DNA of 64,000 nt from Halichoerus grypus (GCF_964656455.1 NC_135715.1:167616437-167680436); one strand, 5' to 3'; positions 11,580 through 22,927 are shown, counted from the first letter of the stretch. Numbers and translations are program-made. Notes: a model not told the origin generated them from the letters alone.

Positions 11580-12740
11580 GTAAATTTATTAGACTTTTAA
11601 AGCTTTTTTTTCTTTAACTTTATAGATTTGGAGAGGAATTAAATTTGTTATTTGCATTTTCCCAGATTATTGATGAGATTGAACATATTGATTATTGTGA
11701 TTATTGGTGAGATTTAAGCATGTTCTCATTTTTCAAATTTTTGTCTTGACATTGATTTTTTTTTTTTAGTAAAATTAGTATATTCTGGATTCTAATCTTT
11801 TGTTTACTGAATGCATTGCAAGTATCTTTTCCCAACCCAGGAAGTATATTTTTATTTTTATGCATCTTTCACTGCAGAAAATATTTAATATATTTGAGTT
11901 TTCTGTTTCCTTATATATCTTTAACTTTTTGCATCTTTCTCAAGCAAGACTCAACATGTTTATAAAAAACCAGGAAATCAGAACTATTTGTTTTTAAAAA
12001 ATTTTTTAATTTTTTTTTTAAAGATTTTATTTATTTATTTGACAGAGAGAGACACAGTGAGAGAGGGAACGCAAGCAGGGGGAGTGGGAGAGAGAGAAGC
12101 AGGCTTCCCACCAAGCAGGGAGCCCGATGTGGGGCTCGATCCCAGGACCCTGGGATCATGACCCGAGCCGAAGGCAGATGCTTAATGACTGAGCCACCCA
12201 GGTGCCCCCAAAAATTTTTAAATTTTGCTTTTTGCATTTAAGTCTTTAACTCATCTTGAACAATTTATTTTTTGGTAGGGTTCAGGTACTTTTTTTCTGA
12301 ATAGAAACAACACATTCTACTGTATCTCATATGATTTCTTCCTATTTCATCTTTTGAACTTTTTATTCTATTTTACTAGTTAATTTTTCTATCCCCATGT
12401 TATTATCAATCACATTGCCTTAATTACTATATAGTTTTATAATTCCTCAACCATTTCCTTCTTTTTCAAATCTGTCTTGGCTATTCTTGACTCATTTTTC
12501 TTCTATCTGGATTTTAGGAACAGCTTTTTTAAAGTTTTTTTGAAAAATCCTGAAAAAACATTGGATTTAAAGAATAGCAATATATCTTTATGAAAATGAG
12601 TCTTCCTACCTAGGAACATGGTATTTTTGTAAGTTATTATGCCTTTAAACAATTTATTGTATTTTTTCTACAAAGGTATTAAATATTTTTGTTATATTTA
12701 TCCCTGGATATCTTATAGATTCTTTTGCTATTCTCTAGGC
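11580..12740 (-). mobile_element. Old L1M fragment, antisense
   Basis: AT-rich antisense ORF2-like text, for example TCTTCCTACCTAGGAACATG and TTATCCCTGGATATCTTATA. It contains the CAN-SINE at about 12018-12209. It may continue the L1 to its left or be a separate copy. Confidence 0.55.
12018..12209 (-). mobile_element. CAN-SINE, antisense
   Basis: AAAGATTTTATTTATTTATT at the left and GAGCCACCCAGGTGCCCC at the right. The likely target-site repeat is an AAAAATTTTTAAATTTT-like stretch on both sides, too low in complexity to fix the exact ends. Confidence 0.92.
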
Positions 12741-13080
12741 TGAGCAGACAAATGTTAAAATAAGTAAATATGACATTCAGAAAATGATGGGTTTTATGAA
12801 GTAAAAAACAGGGGATTATAGTAGAACCTTTCTGAAAGAGGATAGGGAGGATTATTTTAGGCAGGCTAATAAACAGTCTTGTAAGAGGAGGTTATATTTG
12901 AGCTGAGACCTGAATAGTGAAAAGGTGCCAGCCTTGTATAGATATGGAAGAAAAACCAAAAAATCAAGGTCCTTGAAGGGCCAGTTTATCTAGAGCAAAG
13001 TGAAGCAGGAAGAGCTGTATGAAATGCAGTCAGATCATGAAGAGCCTTGCAAACCACAGTAAGGAGCTTAAATGAGCATG
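12710..13080 (-). mobile_element. Ancient repeat, family not named (copy 1 of 3)
   Basis: Contains GAGCTGAGACCTGAATAGTG and GAAGAGCCTTGCAAACC. The same landmarks recur at 19440-20000 and in related form at 51060-51780, so all three look like copies of one old mammalian interspersed repeat whose name I cannot give with confidence. Confidence 0.5.
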
Positions 13081-14254
13081 GACTCTGGGATTTGGAGCTT
13101 TGTTCTACCCACTGAGAGACCACTAGGACTTGCAGTCCAGAGAGATCAGCTATTTGGGCTAAGGATGCCCAAGACACACTGGGTATATCCATTCTTGCAT
13201 AATAGGAGTAACCTTAAAGTAAGTGTGGCCTTTCTCCTAAAACTCCAAAATTACAGCATCAATGTATTCATCATACACTTCTTACTGACAGACAGAAGAT
13301 AACAGAAACCATGCTTCACATTTAAATTCTAAAGGGTTGCCAGAGATTAATAGTGCGCTCCTGTCAAAAACTGTTTTTATTAATTAGTATGAGTGTTTTT
13401 ATTACTACTAGTTCTCATGTACTTACCCAGCATTCTGGATTCTGCTTACTGAAGGAATCTTTTCCAAGACCCAGTCAGCGTTCTCTGTTGAACCTATCTG
13501 CCAGGAATGTTTATTCGTATATTCACCTGACAACTCAACATCTGGCTACTATCAAAATTCACTCTTCCATGTAAAAGAAGATAACCTTCAAAACTGACAT
13601 GCATTTAGCTACATCTGTCTGGATCTTTTTGCAATTTTCTTTCCCATGCTTTCTAAGGCCCAACAGCCACTTTCTCTCCTGCCCAAGGCCACTCCATCAC
13701 TAAGCACCGTCTTTGGGAAAGCTCCACATCCAATTCAGTCTTGCACGGTGAGATAATATCATGCAGTGATCACAATGGAGTTGGTTTATTAACTGGGATG
13801 GTGTCATTGACCAGATTAACCCAGTTCTTAGCTTTCTTCCAACAGTGTTTATCTGAGTCGAAAAAGAAATACATGACAGAAGGCAGTGTAGATGGAAGTA
13901 TTTAAGGAGGGCAGGTTTTTTCCCAAGAGCCAAAAAAATCTTTGGAGGCTTTCAATGGGTATCGAAGAAGTAAACTATCGTGGTAATCTTGATTCTCCAC
14001 TAAAATGTGATTCTGAATACTGATCTTGGCAGTGCTTATTATAGATTTCTCCACTTCTAGATGACTCAATGCCTTAAGGGCATTTGGGATTGGAAAGGAC
14101 CATTAGCTCTTCATCTTCTATCATCAACAGCGTAGTTCTTTCATATGTCCTTGAGCAGTTCTCACTTACATGACTCATACCACTTTTTCCAAACCCTCAT
14201 AACTGCACAACACTCAGTATTACACCAAAAACTTGGGGCAGAACTTTGAAGCTG
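13081..14254. other. Intergenic, no gene seen
   Basis: Balanced-composition sequence with short chance open frames on both strands. No repeat, RNA gene or protein family was recognised. Confidence 0.4.
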
Positions 14255-14425
14255 ACTTCACCATTTCTTTCATTACTTACTGTATAACTTCAGGCAAGTT
14301 ATATAAACTTCATGTGTCTCAGTTTTCTCTTCTTAAATGTTGATAGCAGAGTTTTTTGGATCAATTTATTGATACATTTAAAACAGACCTTGACGTATAG
14401 CAAGTATTCAATTATGTTATCTATT
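14255..14425 (+). mobile_element. MIR-like SINE, sense
   Basis: Degraded core: TTCAGGCAAGTTATATAAAC and CATGTGTCTCAGTTTTCTC. Diverged; edges approximate. Confidence 0.5.
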
Positions 14426-14769
14426 AATTTTTTTCTGACAAATGCCCTATTCCTCCCCCATCAAACATCACTTTTTTAAAAAAATGGCCTTATTAATTAC
14501 TTCACGGTTAACATAGGTTAACGTACCTGAACTCTCTCATATGGTTACCCTTCTTTTTCTGCTGATTTAACCTCTACCGTTCTTCCTTTTTGTCTCCCAT
14601 CTTAGGATTATTCCTCCACCAAAAAATGATTAATCCTTCTGTGTGCCAGATAGTATCCTCCAGAACCTTGTTAATTTATTATGCCCTCTTTCAAATATCC
14701 TCAACATTTTCTTCTTCAATGACTCTTTAATTCTGGCCCAAAATATGTTCACATCTCTTATTTTTTAAA

Positions 14770-15745
14770 AAAATTCTGTAGTACAACCATTTTGGAAGAC
14801 AACTTGGCAGTTCTTACAAAGCTAATCATGGTCTTAAAATACAATCCAGCAATTGTACTCCTAGGTTTTTAACCAAAAGAGTTAAAAATTTACATCCACA
14901 CCAAAACCTGTATATGAATGTTTGTAACATCTTTATTCATAATTACCAAAAATTGAAAGCAACTGAGATATCCTTCATTAGATGAACAGATAAACAAACT
15001 ATGGTACATCTGTACAATGAAATATTGATCAGCAATAAGAAGAAGTGAGCTATCAAGGCACAAAAAGACATAGGGGAAACTTAAATACATTTTACTAAGT
15101 GAAAGAAGCCAATCTGGAAAGGCTATATACTATATGATTTCAACTATATGACATTCTGGAAAAGGTAGAACCATAGAGACAGTAAAAAGATTAGTGTTTG
15201 CCAAGGATTAGGGAGGAAGGATAGGTAGAACACAGAGGATTTTTTAGGGCATGAAACTATTCTATATAATTTATGATGATGGATGTGTGACATTATTTGG
15301 CAAAATCTGTACAACGGTACAACAGATAAAATGAACTTTAAACTATGGATTTAGTTAATAATATATCAATATTGGCTCACCAGTAATAACAAATGTACCA
15401 CACAAATGTAAGTTTGTTAATAATAGAAGAAACTAGGGGCACCTGGGTGGCTCGGTTGGTTAAGCATCTGACTCTTGATTTCGGCTCAGGTCATGATTTC
15501 AGGGTTGTGGGATTAAGCCCTGCATTGGACTCCACACTCAGCAGGGAGTCTGAGATTCTCTTTCTCTGTAGCCCCCCCTTTTTCTCTCTCTAAGGTAAAT
15601 AAATAAATCTTTAAAAAATAATAATAATAGAAGAAACTGGACTGGAAGAGAGAGAATATATGAGAACTAGCTGTATTTTTGGTTTAATTTTTCTGTAAAC
15701 CTAAAACTGCTTTAAGAAATAAAGTTTATTAATAATTTTTAAAAC
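14770..15745 (+). mobile_element. Old L1M 3' end, sense, split by a CAN-SINE
   Basis: Sense ORF2 tail and 3' UTR text: AACTTGGCAGTTCTTACAAA, CATCTTTATTCATAATTACC, ATGGTACATCTGTACAATGA, ending AAACTGCTTTAAGAAATAAA. A CAN-SINE sits at 15435-15622. It is coding-dead, with stops in every frame. Confidence 0.75.
15435..15622 (+). mobile_element. CAN-SINE, sense
   Basis: Head GGCACCTGGGTGGCTCGG, which is slightly diverged. The perfect 16-bp target-site duplication AATAATAGAAGAAACT lies at 15419-15434 and 15623-15638. Confidence 0.95.
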
Positions 15746-16289
15746 CTTAAGCTTTATCTATATCCTTTCACAACAGCACCTAGATTAGTATTTGATTAAC
15801 TGCTAGAAGGTATATATAGATACCAGGGGTGGGAATCTTGGGGGCCATCTTAGAACTCTGCCTATCCTACTATCCTATCCTATGCTGTCCACTCTCAACA
15901 ACATCCTTTGTGGCAATAGACTAAAGTTGGTGACCCCTAGACTTGTAAATTGGGCTCTTCTTTTTTTTTTCTCTTTCCATATATTTGCCTGGATTACTTT
16001 AACTACTTCCATGGTTTCAATTACTTTTTTTTTTATAGTGTTAACCACTGTAAAATTGATCTATCCTACCTATTTAACTTTTCTGAACCTCATATCCATA
16101 TTTCTAGCTGCCTCTTCATGATACCCGTTGACATTTCCAATAGAGACTTAAGGAAAATTCATTAATGCTCCTATAGACACACCTAAAATAAGAACATAAG
16201 TCTCCCTGTCAACTCTTTCTGTCTTCAAATGAGATCATCATTTACTCAGTTGCTCAAAACAGAAAACTTAGAGCTTTGCTTGGTATTTA
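15746..16289. other. Intergenic, probably repeat-derived
   Basis: The stretch at 15760-15880, with CACAACAGCACCTAGATTAG and CCATCTTAGAACTCTGCCTA, resembles the outer end of an MLT1-type LTR in antisense, but I could not define an element. No gene was seen. Confidence 0.35.
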
Positions 16290-16500
16290 TTGAAGGCTTA
16301 GTGTAGATTAGGGACTCTCTTAAATTTTTTACAAGTATTAACATTTAATCCTCACACAACATCTCTATGGGAAAGATACGATTATTTGGAAACCTTGGTC
16401 AAGAACCTTTCCCAGGGTATTATATCTAGGACAAGGTAGTGCTAGAGACAAAACTGTCAGATTCAAGATCTAAGCTCTTAACCACTGTACTATTTTTCTT
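16290..16500 (-). mobile_element. MIR SINE, antisense
   Basis: AACATTTAATCCTCACACAA, then a decayed middle, then TCTAAGCTCTTAACCACTGT at the end. This is the expected order for antisense MIR. Confidence 0.7.
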
Positions 16501-16975
16501 TCCCCATACCCACCTGGTTATCGAATCTTACTAATTATACCTCGGCAATATCATTCAAATTTATCTCCTTATTTCTAGCTCTGCTTTCGTGGCCTTGGTT
16601 CTGCATCTCATGAAATATTTCCCTAATCTCCAGACTGGGGTTCGCAACTACAACGCTTGTTTATTTAAAAGGATGTCTACATCCCCGTCATATCAATTAC
16701 ACTTAAATGGAAACAAAGGTTTTTACTGCCCTACTTAAAGTCTTCTTATCCAAACTTTGTAGCTTGCCATACAAAACCTTTCTCCATCCAATTCCTGCCC
16801 ATATTTTCCGTCTTGTTCCTTTGTATATAAGTGAATCTGTGTCATGTCTCCCATGGTACCCTTTTCTGTACATGTTTATATTTTCAATGCTGTGAGTTCC
16901 CTAAGAACAGCAATCTATATAGCATAGTACTGGGCATATAAAATGGACTCAATAAATATGCACTGAGTAAACTGT
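16501..16975 (+). mobile_element. L2 LINE 3' end, sense
   Basis: Ends with GTGAGTTCCCTAAGAACAGC and GGACTCAATAAATATGCACT, the typical L2 3' terminus. The upstream pyrimidine-rich part is diverged. Confidence 0.6.
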
Positions 16976-17700
16976 ATTTAGAATCTATTTTTTCTTGTTT
17001 CAAAAATTCCCATTAAAAGATACTTCAAGAAACTAAATGGATAATTTTGTGACTAAAAATACCAATATATACCATATAATTCTCTCTATATGGAGTAGAT
17101 GCACATGTAGTTAATTATACAGGAAATATTTCTATCTGGTGAGATCAGGCCCTGGGGTCTCATTCCCTATTTCATGTATTACATCAATATCTTTGTTCAA
17201 ACAGTTATGTGACTACGTTTGCTTGTTTGCAGGTAGTTGGGTCCACAGCAATGGTTTTCTACTCCAACTGCTTCATCTCCACCCCTATTTGTATTGCTGC
17301 TAGATGAAACACCTAACAGTAACCCATCTATAAACTATATAGACGTTTGACTATGACAACTGAAGGAAAATGGCAGCTATCAATGAGATGAACAGGATCA
17401 CCCAAGTACATTCATGGGCTATAATAAACAGCATTTCCTAAAAGCATGATTCAGATGTTCTTTCTCAAGTTATAATTAACTGATACCCACAACTGGTTAG
17501 TTTGTGGATATTCCTGCTTTAGCAAAATAAGGTTAATTTCTTGTGGTTACCATTTTAAAATAAATTCTCACATTAGAAAACTTTCAAGCTTTCTCTGCCT
17601 TGCCAAGCTTGCTCTCTTCCTTGTTTACACTTCTAATAATTTTCATGTGCTCCTTCTGCTAAAACCCAAGGGTGGACTCCTGACCTCCTTGCTAGAGGTG
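16976..17700. other. Upstream flank of UNC80, no repeat named
   Basis: AT-rich sequence between the last L2 and the CpG-rich promoter. No gene and no recognised repeat were seen. Distal regulatory sites could be here, but none is supported by a motif I would defend. Confidence 0.4.
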
Positions 17701-17964
17701 CGAATGATGCCAGGGTTAGTGAGTGTTCTGCGGTTTCCCAAAGCTCCTCCTCCCTAGACCGTGACAATTCTTCGGATGCTGAGGTTGGGAAGCAGGACAG
17801 GGGACAGTCCTGGGGTGCAGCTCGAAGGGAAGGAAGCCGAATCCTTGGGGGTTGAAGAGGTGCGAGGGGATCAGCGTGCAATGCGGAGTGTGGACCTCTT
17901 GGGCCATCCTGCTGCTGTTCACCCTGTCCCCAGCTCTGCTCTTCCGCCCGACCGGCCCGCGCGG

Positions 17965-17992
17965 GCCGCTGTCCACAGTGGGAGGTACTGAA
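17965..17992 (-). promoter_or_regulatory. Possible wide-spaced RE1/NRSF (REST) site
   Basis: Read on the minus strand, TTCAGTACC is followed by 9 bases and then GGACAGCGGC. The canonical RE1 halves are TTCAGCACC and GGACAGCGCC with 2 bases between, so each half has one mismatch. The gap is 7 bases longer, in the range described for non-canonical spaced RE1 sites. The location about 290-315 bases before the start codon of a neuronal gene fits REST control. This is motif inference only. Confidence 0.45.
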
Positions 17993-18090
17993 AGCAAGGA
18001 GCGGGCGCGGGGGCGGCGAGGCGGACAGCTCCTCCGAGCGCCCCCCTCCTCGCTCCGCGGCTCCTCCAGCCCTCCCCTCCTCCCGCAGCC

Positions 18091-18183
18091 ATGTTCCACG
18101 CGCGGGGAGGGGCGGGGGAAGGGGAGAGGGACGGGGGATCAGGGCGGAGAGAGCCGGCTCTGCCTCAGGGAAGGAGGGGATGA
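18091..18183 (+). other. Upstream open reading frame in the UNC80 leader
   Basis: An ATG at 18091 in context GCAGCCATGT, with G at -3, opens 30 codons and stops at TGA 18181-18183, 97 bases before the main start. It is out of frame with UNC80. It matters only if transcription starts upstream of 18091, which is not established. Confidence 0.4.
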
Positions 18184-18197
18184 GAGTTGGGGAGAGC

Positions 18198-18231
18198 AGC
18201 AGGAGGAGGAGGAGGAGGCGGCGGCGGCTAG
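18198..18231 (+). repeat. (GGA)n(GGC)n trinucleotide tract in the UNC80 leader
   Basis: About five GGA units run into four GGC-type units about 50 bases before the start codon. If transcribed it would be a GC-rich structured element in the 5' UTR, and it may vary in length. Confidence 0.8.
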
Positions 18232-18280
18232 CGAGGAGCCAGCGCTGGGTCCTGCAGTAGGACTCCCAGGAGCCACCATC

Positions 18281-18372
18281 ATGGTGAAGAGGAAGAGCTC
18301 CGAGGGCCAGGAGCAGGACAGCGGCCGCGGCATCCCCCTGCCCATCCAGACCTTCCTGTGGCGGCAAACCAG
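18281..18372 (+). CDS. UNC80: UNC80 exon 1 (coding part), residues 1-30
   Basis: The start codon is in the context GCCACCATCATGG, with G at +4. The product begins MVKRKSSEGQEQ and runs to FLWRQT; two bases (AG) are left for the next codon. The donor is AG|GTGAGG at 18373. I recognise the N terminus as UNC80. The frame is open for at least 143 codons further upstream but has no in-frame ATG there, so this ATG is the best start. The segment precedes the armadillo/HEAT-like helical body of the scaffold, which acts at the cytoplasmic face of the NALCN channel in neurons. Confidence 0.96.
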
Positions 18373-19325
18373 GTGAGGGGCGCAGAGGGCGCGCCGCGGG
18401 CCACCCTGGGCTGGGGACGCTCCTGGGGCCGCCTGGGTCACCGCCGCTGCCGCTGCCGCCACTGCTGCTGAGGCCGCGCCACAGCCTGCAGCTCCCTCTC
18501 TGGGGCTGGAAAGCAAGCCCTCTGCACCTGCTTAAAAACACGCATTTAAAAAATATTTCCGTGAAGTTTGGCGACAAGCAGATTGGCAGTTGAATAAATA
18601 TATACATTATTTAGGGGGTGGGAGGGCAGAAAGCCTAGGAAGAGGGGGCGGGGAACTAGGGAAGATCATTATGACTGGTTGTGCTCTTGCGTCCCATTTC
18701 CCCTCCATCTCCTGCTTTAATTCCAGGCCGGTGACCTGTTGTTTTTCCAGCTCCTGTTTGGCGAATATCAGCTATGCCCACTTGTTAACCATTTTTGCTC
18801 GGATTCAGCCACTGTAGTCTTCCTGGTTCAAGACCCTGAGGAGGATGATTTTTTATAAGCATTTTTTTTTTCCTGGAAAGACCTCTGAAACCTATTCTAA
18901 TAAACAAGAAACAAGGTTTCCATTATTATTATTATTATTATTAATTATTATTATTATTTTAGAAATTTATCAGATAAAAAATTAGGTTCTGGAAATCACA
19001 CCCCACAAACTGTTCATTTTTAGTTTTTAATATAATTATACACATGAGCAAGACACCACTCCTGACCATTGGCAATTTGGAATCTGATTAGGGAAAAGTC
19101 CTCAGAATAAGAGTGGATACAGAAAATGTGGAGAGCCACATCTCTTTCATACATGTAATTACACATGTAAAAGCAAATGTCATCAGCTGTTCAACACCTG
19201 CTCATTAACAAGCTATAGGGAGGCATGAAATTTGAGTTATATAGCGCTGTGTCTTATCCGTTGAAAAATATGTCATAAAGATGCTAATAATTTTATTATA
19301 ACCACTATCTCTATTAATTTTTCAG
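18373..19325. other. UNC80 intron 1
   Basis: It starts inside the CpG-rich region and becomes AT-rich. A TTA-type microsatellite lies at about 18924-18962. No other repeat was recognised. The borders are GTGAGG and TTTTTCAG. Confidence 0.85.
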
Positions 19326-19374
19326 TGCATTTTTGAGGCCTAAACTGGGAAAGCAGTATGAAGCCTCATGTGTG
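19326..19374 (+). CDS. UNC80: UNC80 exon 2, residues 31-47
   Basis: A 49-base micro-exon. The acceptor is TTAATTTTTCAG|TGC and the donor GTG|GTATGT. With the AG carried over it encodes SAFLRPKLGKQYEASCV and ends in phase 0. It is too short to stand out as an open frame and was found by reading the join between exons 1 and 3. The peptide is what UNC80 has at this point. Skipping it would shift the frame. Confidence 0.94.
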
Positions 19375-19439
19375 GTATGTGATATTCACTATTTAATGAT
19401 TATTTCCATATTCTGTGTGGCCATTTCAACCCAAAGAAA

Positions 19440-20000
19440 GGCATGAAATTGTACTGACTGTATAGATTAATTCGCTCAGCAAATATTATTGAACACCTAC
19501 TAGTGCTAGGCATAGTTCTAAATGATGGGATAGAGCAATAATCAAAATACAGAGTTTGCATTCTAGTGGGAGGAAGTCAAGCCACTCACAAATAAGTAAA
19601 ATACATAATAAGGCAGATAGTGATAAGCACTATGGAGAAAAATGAAGCAAAAAAGACTGGGAACACTGGCAACTGGGGGGGCGGGGGTAGGAGTGGATTC
19701 CATGTTAAGAGCAGTGGATAGGTAAGGTTTACCTGCTAATGTGACTGTTAGAGAAAACTGTGAAAAGAGGGAGGGAGGAATAGGTAAGGAAAGAGCAAAG
19801 GGGAGCAGCAAGTCTAAAGCATCTTATCTCCAAGTGAATAGAAGTAGAGCAGTAGAAGAAAGGGTGGAGAGATTACAGAGAACCAGGTGGTGAAGAGCCT
19901 TGCAGGGCAAGCATAAGAAGTCCATTCCTTCATCAACAAAATTGAGACTGTTATGGTGGAAGGTAAAGAGATGAGGGCCCATGAACTACTCAAAGTCATA
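19440..20000 (-). mobile_element. Ancient repeat, family not named (copy 2 of 3)
   Basis: Begins AATTCGCTCAGCAAATATTA and GAACACCTACTAGTGCTAGG, then CATTCTAGTGGGAGGAAGTC, a 'gataagcactatggagaaaaat' segment, and GAAGAGCCTTGCAGGG. It shares landmarks with 12710-13080 and 51060-51780. The left end resembles an antisense L2 tail. It lies in intron 2. Confidence 0.5.
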
Positions 20001-22030
20001 TACAATTTTGAACTTATATGTCTTGCATGTTTTGTGCAAGTCTGAAAATAGATGATATAAAATAATTATGAAAATAAGCTATTAATATGTATACTCTATA
20101 GAGTGCACTTGTCCTGAGATTCTAAGGGAATCCCATATCCTTAAAAATGTCCAAATCACAAATTGAAAGCAAAAGACATGAAATCATGAAGCAAAAATGA
20201 AATGAAATTTTCATAGATTTCATTAAAACAGGAGCTCAAATAAAGACCTTCACATTTCACATATCATAACCTAAAAGGGGAAACCTACCCATTTAGGCAT
20301 TGCCATGAAAATTTGCAAATGACTACATAGTAAGGAGTTCTGAAATGTGTTAGGGCCCTTAAAAATGATGAAAGCCAATTAGAGAGTTTTAAACAAGCAC
20401 ACAGGTACACACACTCAAATAGGAATTTGTTTTGTTGTATCTCTTGCCCTTCAAAGTTGCCACAGAGATATTTTTAAAATATAATCTTTTAATAAGGACC
20501 TTTTAATGGAATTTGTTGTTGTATTTAGCTCGTTAGAGTAATTTGACAGTTAAGAAATCACTGAGCCTTCCATAAATCATGCTTACAATTATACTAGCTT
20601 AAAATAATCCTGACTTTTCCCTGTTCTTGGCAAAGATCTGGCATTTTTAATGTAGTCATACAATATCAAACAACTAAGTCACAGATAGATAGAGAAATAA
20701 AAATGTAGAAAGCAGTTTTCAGGGTTTAAAAAATAAGAGTTATATTGGTAACATTTAAGAAGAAAATGACATTAAGTACCCAGAGTGCCCTAATATTATA
20801 ATATATACATCTCATCCTCTAAAATGTATTCAATAAGACTGTGTAAATTCTTTATAATCTTTTAATGCCCCACATACTCACCCTTTACTTAATGAATACT
20901 TAGATACCTGAGGGCTGAAGAATTTAAAAGTATTTGGATCTTACTTTATTCAGTTAAAAAAACAACAACAACAAAAAACCCATATCTCTGTTTATACTCC
21001 TTACCAAAACCTCATCATGCTTTTCATTATGAAGGTGAATTTATTTTCCTTTTCTGAGTCAAAAAGTAATTCATTTTCTTCAGAGAATCTCTGTATTAAT
21101 CCATGTCTTTTTCTCTGGTATCCTAATAATATCAATAATATAGCTTGAATACTTGGAACCTGTATTATGATCACTCTATAGCATACTTCCACGGTTTTCC
21201 TGATTACATAGGGCATCAAGTAGCAATCGGGTTCAATTCATACAAGTCAAATATTTATTAAATTTATTTTAATACTTGGAATCTATACTTTCCTTAACCC
21301 CTTATAGTGATATCCCCCTCCCCATTCAAATAACAACAACAACAACAAAAACTGGGAGTAGGTCACATTTGTCCTGGGATGTTTCACTCTCTGAAAGTAT
21401 CCCTGGCCAAGAGAGAAGATTTAATAAACCAGCAAAGCTATGGCTTATTTCCCTTCATTCTCCTCTCCCTCCCTTCCTTTCTTTCTTCAACAGGTATAAG
21501 AAGTATCTTTATGGTTACAGGCCTTAGGCAAGAAATGCCTTGTGTCATGTTATTGCTAAGGACATGAAATAATTTCAGAGACCCTCCCCAAATCAGATTT
21601 CTTGAAAGAGTTGTATCTTATTTAACACTTGTTGAACATTGACACAAATTCCGTCCTCAAGATGCTTTCACAAAAGACAATTCACTTCATTCTGCAATTG
21701 TGACAGCCCCTTTGGATGCCTCAGCAGCATTTTATAAAATATTATATGAGTTAAATATGGTGGTGTGCTTTTTTTTTAGAGGAAGCTAATTTTGGTGAAA
21801 ATAAAAATCACTTAATAGTTCAAGTCCTATATTTTAAATCAAAAACCTAAAAGTGGTTAAAAAGTAATGATCACTGACCCATTGTATGTTGACATGAAAT
21901 GCAGTTTGAGTGCACTCTAAAAAATTTGATCCAATGATTTGCATCTTGGTGTAGTACCTTGATCTCCAGTTTCTTGTCAGCCAGAATCTCCAATTCCTTA
22001 TTTCACACGATTTTTTCTTCTTTTTTTTTT
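20001..22030. other. UNC80 intron 2, no repeat named
   Basis: AT-rich sequence with several short A-rich runs such as ACAACAACAACAAAAA near 20955 and again near 21335. No exon or well-supported mobile element was seen. Confidence 0.45.
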
Positions 22031-22043
22031 TTGGTATCTACAG

Positions 22044-22200
22044 TCCTTTGAACGCGTGTTGGTGGAGAACAAGCTGCATGGCCTTTCTCCAGCGCTCTCT
22101 GAAGCCATCCAGAGCATTTCCAGATGGGAGCTGGTGCAAGCTGCTTTGCCTCACGTCCTCCACTGCACTGCAACGCTGCTTTCAAACAGGAACAAGTTAG
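22044..22200 (+). CDS. UNC80: UNC80 exon 3, residues 48-99 and part of 100
   Basis: The acceptor is a long pyrimidine tract and GGTATCTACAG|TCC; the donor is TTAG|GTTGGT. The product runs SFERVLVENKLHGLSPALSE to LLSNRNKL, and one base (G) of the glycine codon carries over. Exon length is 157. The segment is predicted helical, with alternating hydrophobic positions (AIQSISRWELVQAALPHVLH), in keeping with the helical-repeat fold of UNC80. Phase matches exons 2 and 4. Confidence 0.96.
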
Positions 22201-22249
22201 GTTGGTTCTTCCGCATTCCTTCTTCATGGCATACAATCATCAGCACTCG

Positions 22250-22385
22250 TGCTGACATTTACTGGCTACTTGCTCTTTTCCCAGGCACCAAACATATATG
22301 ATGTCATTTGGTTCTCATAAAAGCCCCCTCACGTGGGTACCACTATGATCTCCCTTTTACCAATGAAGGAACTGGCTCTCTTATT
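22250..22385 (-). mobile_element. MIR SINE, antisense (intron 3)
   Basis: ACATTTACTGGCTACTTGC, TTGGTTCTCATAAAAGCC, and TTTTACCAATGAAGGAACTG in the order of antisense MIR. It starts about 50 bases after the exon 3 donor. Confidence 0.6.
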
Positions 22386-22927
22386 TTTAAATTTTAAATT
22401 TTACAAGTAATACATGAATATATTTTCCTTTTAAACATTAAAACATTACAGGGAAGCTGAAGACTATCACCCATCCAAGATGAGTTCCGATCCAATTTCT
22501 CTTTGGCCCTCTCAACTCCTAAAGCGACCCCTTGCACTTTGTAGTCCATGTGTACGTGCATGCGTTGTGCATAGAGACTCTTCTTTTTTAGATTATCTTG
22601 TGGATTGCTTTTCTCACGTGGTAACATGTCCTAACATCCACCCCATGTTCGCACACAAGCTGTTTTCCCTCCAGTTCTTTCCCCTTATTTGGGTCTCTGC
22701 ACAAATGTTACCTTTACCAAGGGGTTTCTTGGTCACCCTGTCTAAAGTAAAGTAGTTGCTATCTTCAGAGCCTGGGTTCTTAACCACTACACTGCCTATT
22801 TGGAGATAGATATGGATATCAGACTGAAGAGATAGGATGCATGCAGTTTCTCCTCCTATGACACTATGTTATTCTGCAGAGATTATAACCAGTTAGAAAG
22901 CCCCAAAACAAGAATGAGCCCTTCCAG
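22386..22927. other. UNC80 intron 3, no repeat named
   Basis: AT-rich, then mixed sequence. No exon was seen. Some L2-like text (ACTTTACCAAGG-type phrases near 22715) is too weak to call. Confidence 0.35.

Larger units (their letters stand above)
17750..18520 (+). promoter_or_regulatory. UNC80: CpG-rich promoter and 5' leader of UNC80
   Basis: GC content and CpG density rise sharply against the AT-rich flanks, with GCGCGGGGGCGGCGAGGCGG-like text near 18000 and GGGGAGGGGCGGGGGAAGGG-like Sp/KLF boxes near 18105. No TATA box in a convincing place was seen, so dispersed CpG-island initiation is likely. The transcription start cannot be set from sequence alone. The coding start lies inside the island at 18281. 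Long open frames on both strands, including one of 324 codons on the minus strand, come from the lack of stop codons in GC-rich DNA. Confidence 0.85.

Noticed and set aside
1..17700. Exons of the upstream neighbour (MAP2 in human gene order)
   Set aside because: No open frame resembling MAP2 or any other protein was found; the region reads as intergenic.
17633..18607. 324-codon open frame on the minus strand across the CpG island, possibly a divergent gene
   Set aside because: It consists of low-complexity Arg/Pro/Ser/Leu text produced by GC-rich DNA, is antisense to UNC80 exon 1 and resembles no family. A stop-poor shadow is the simpler reading.
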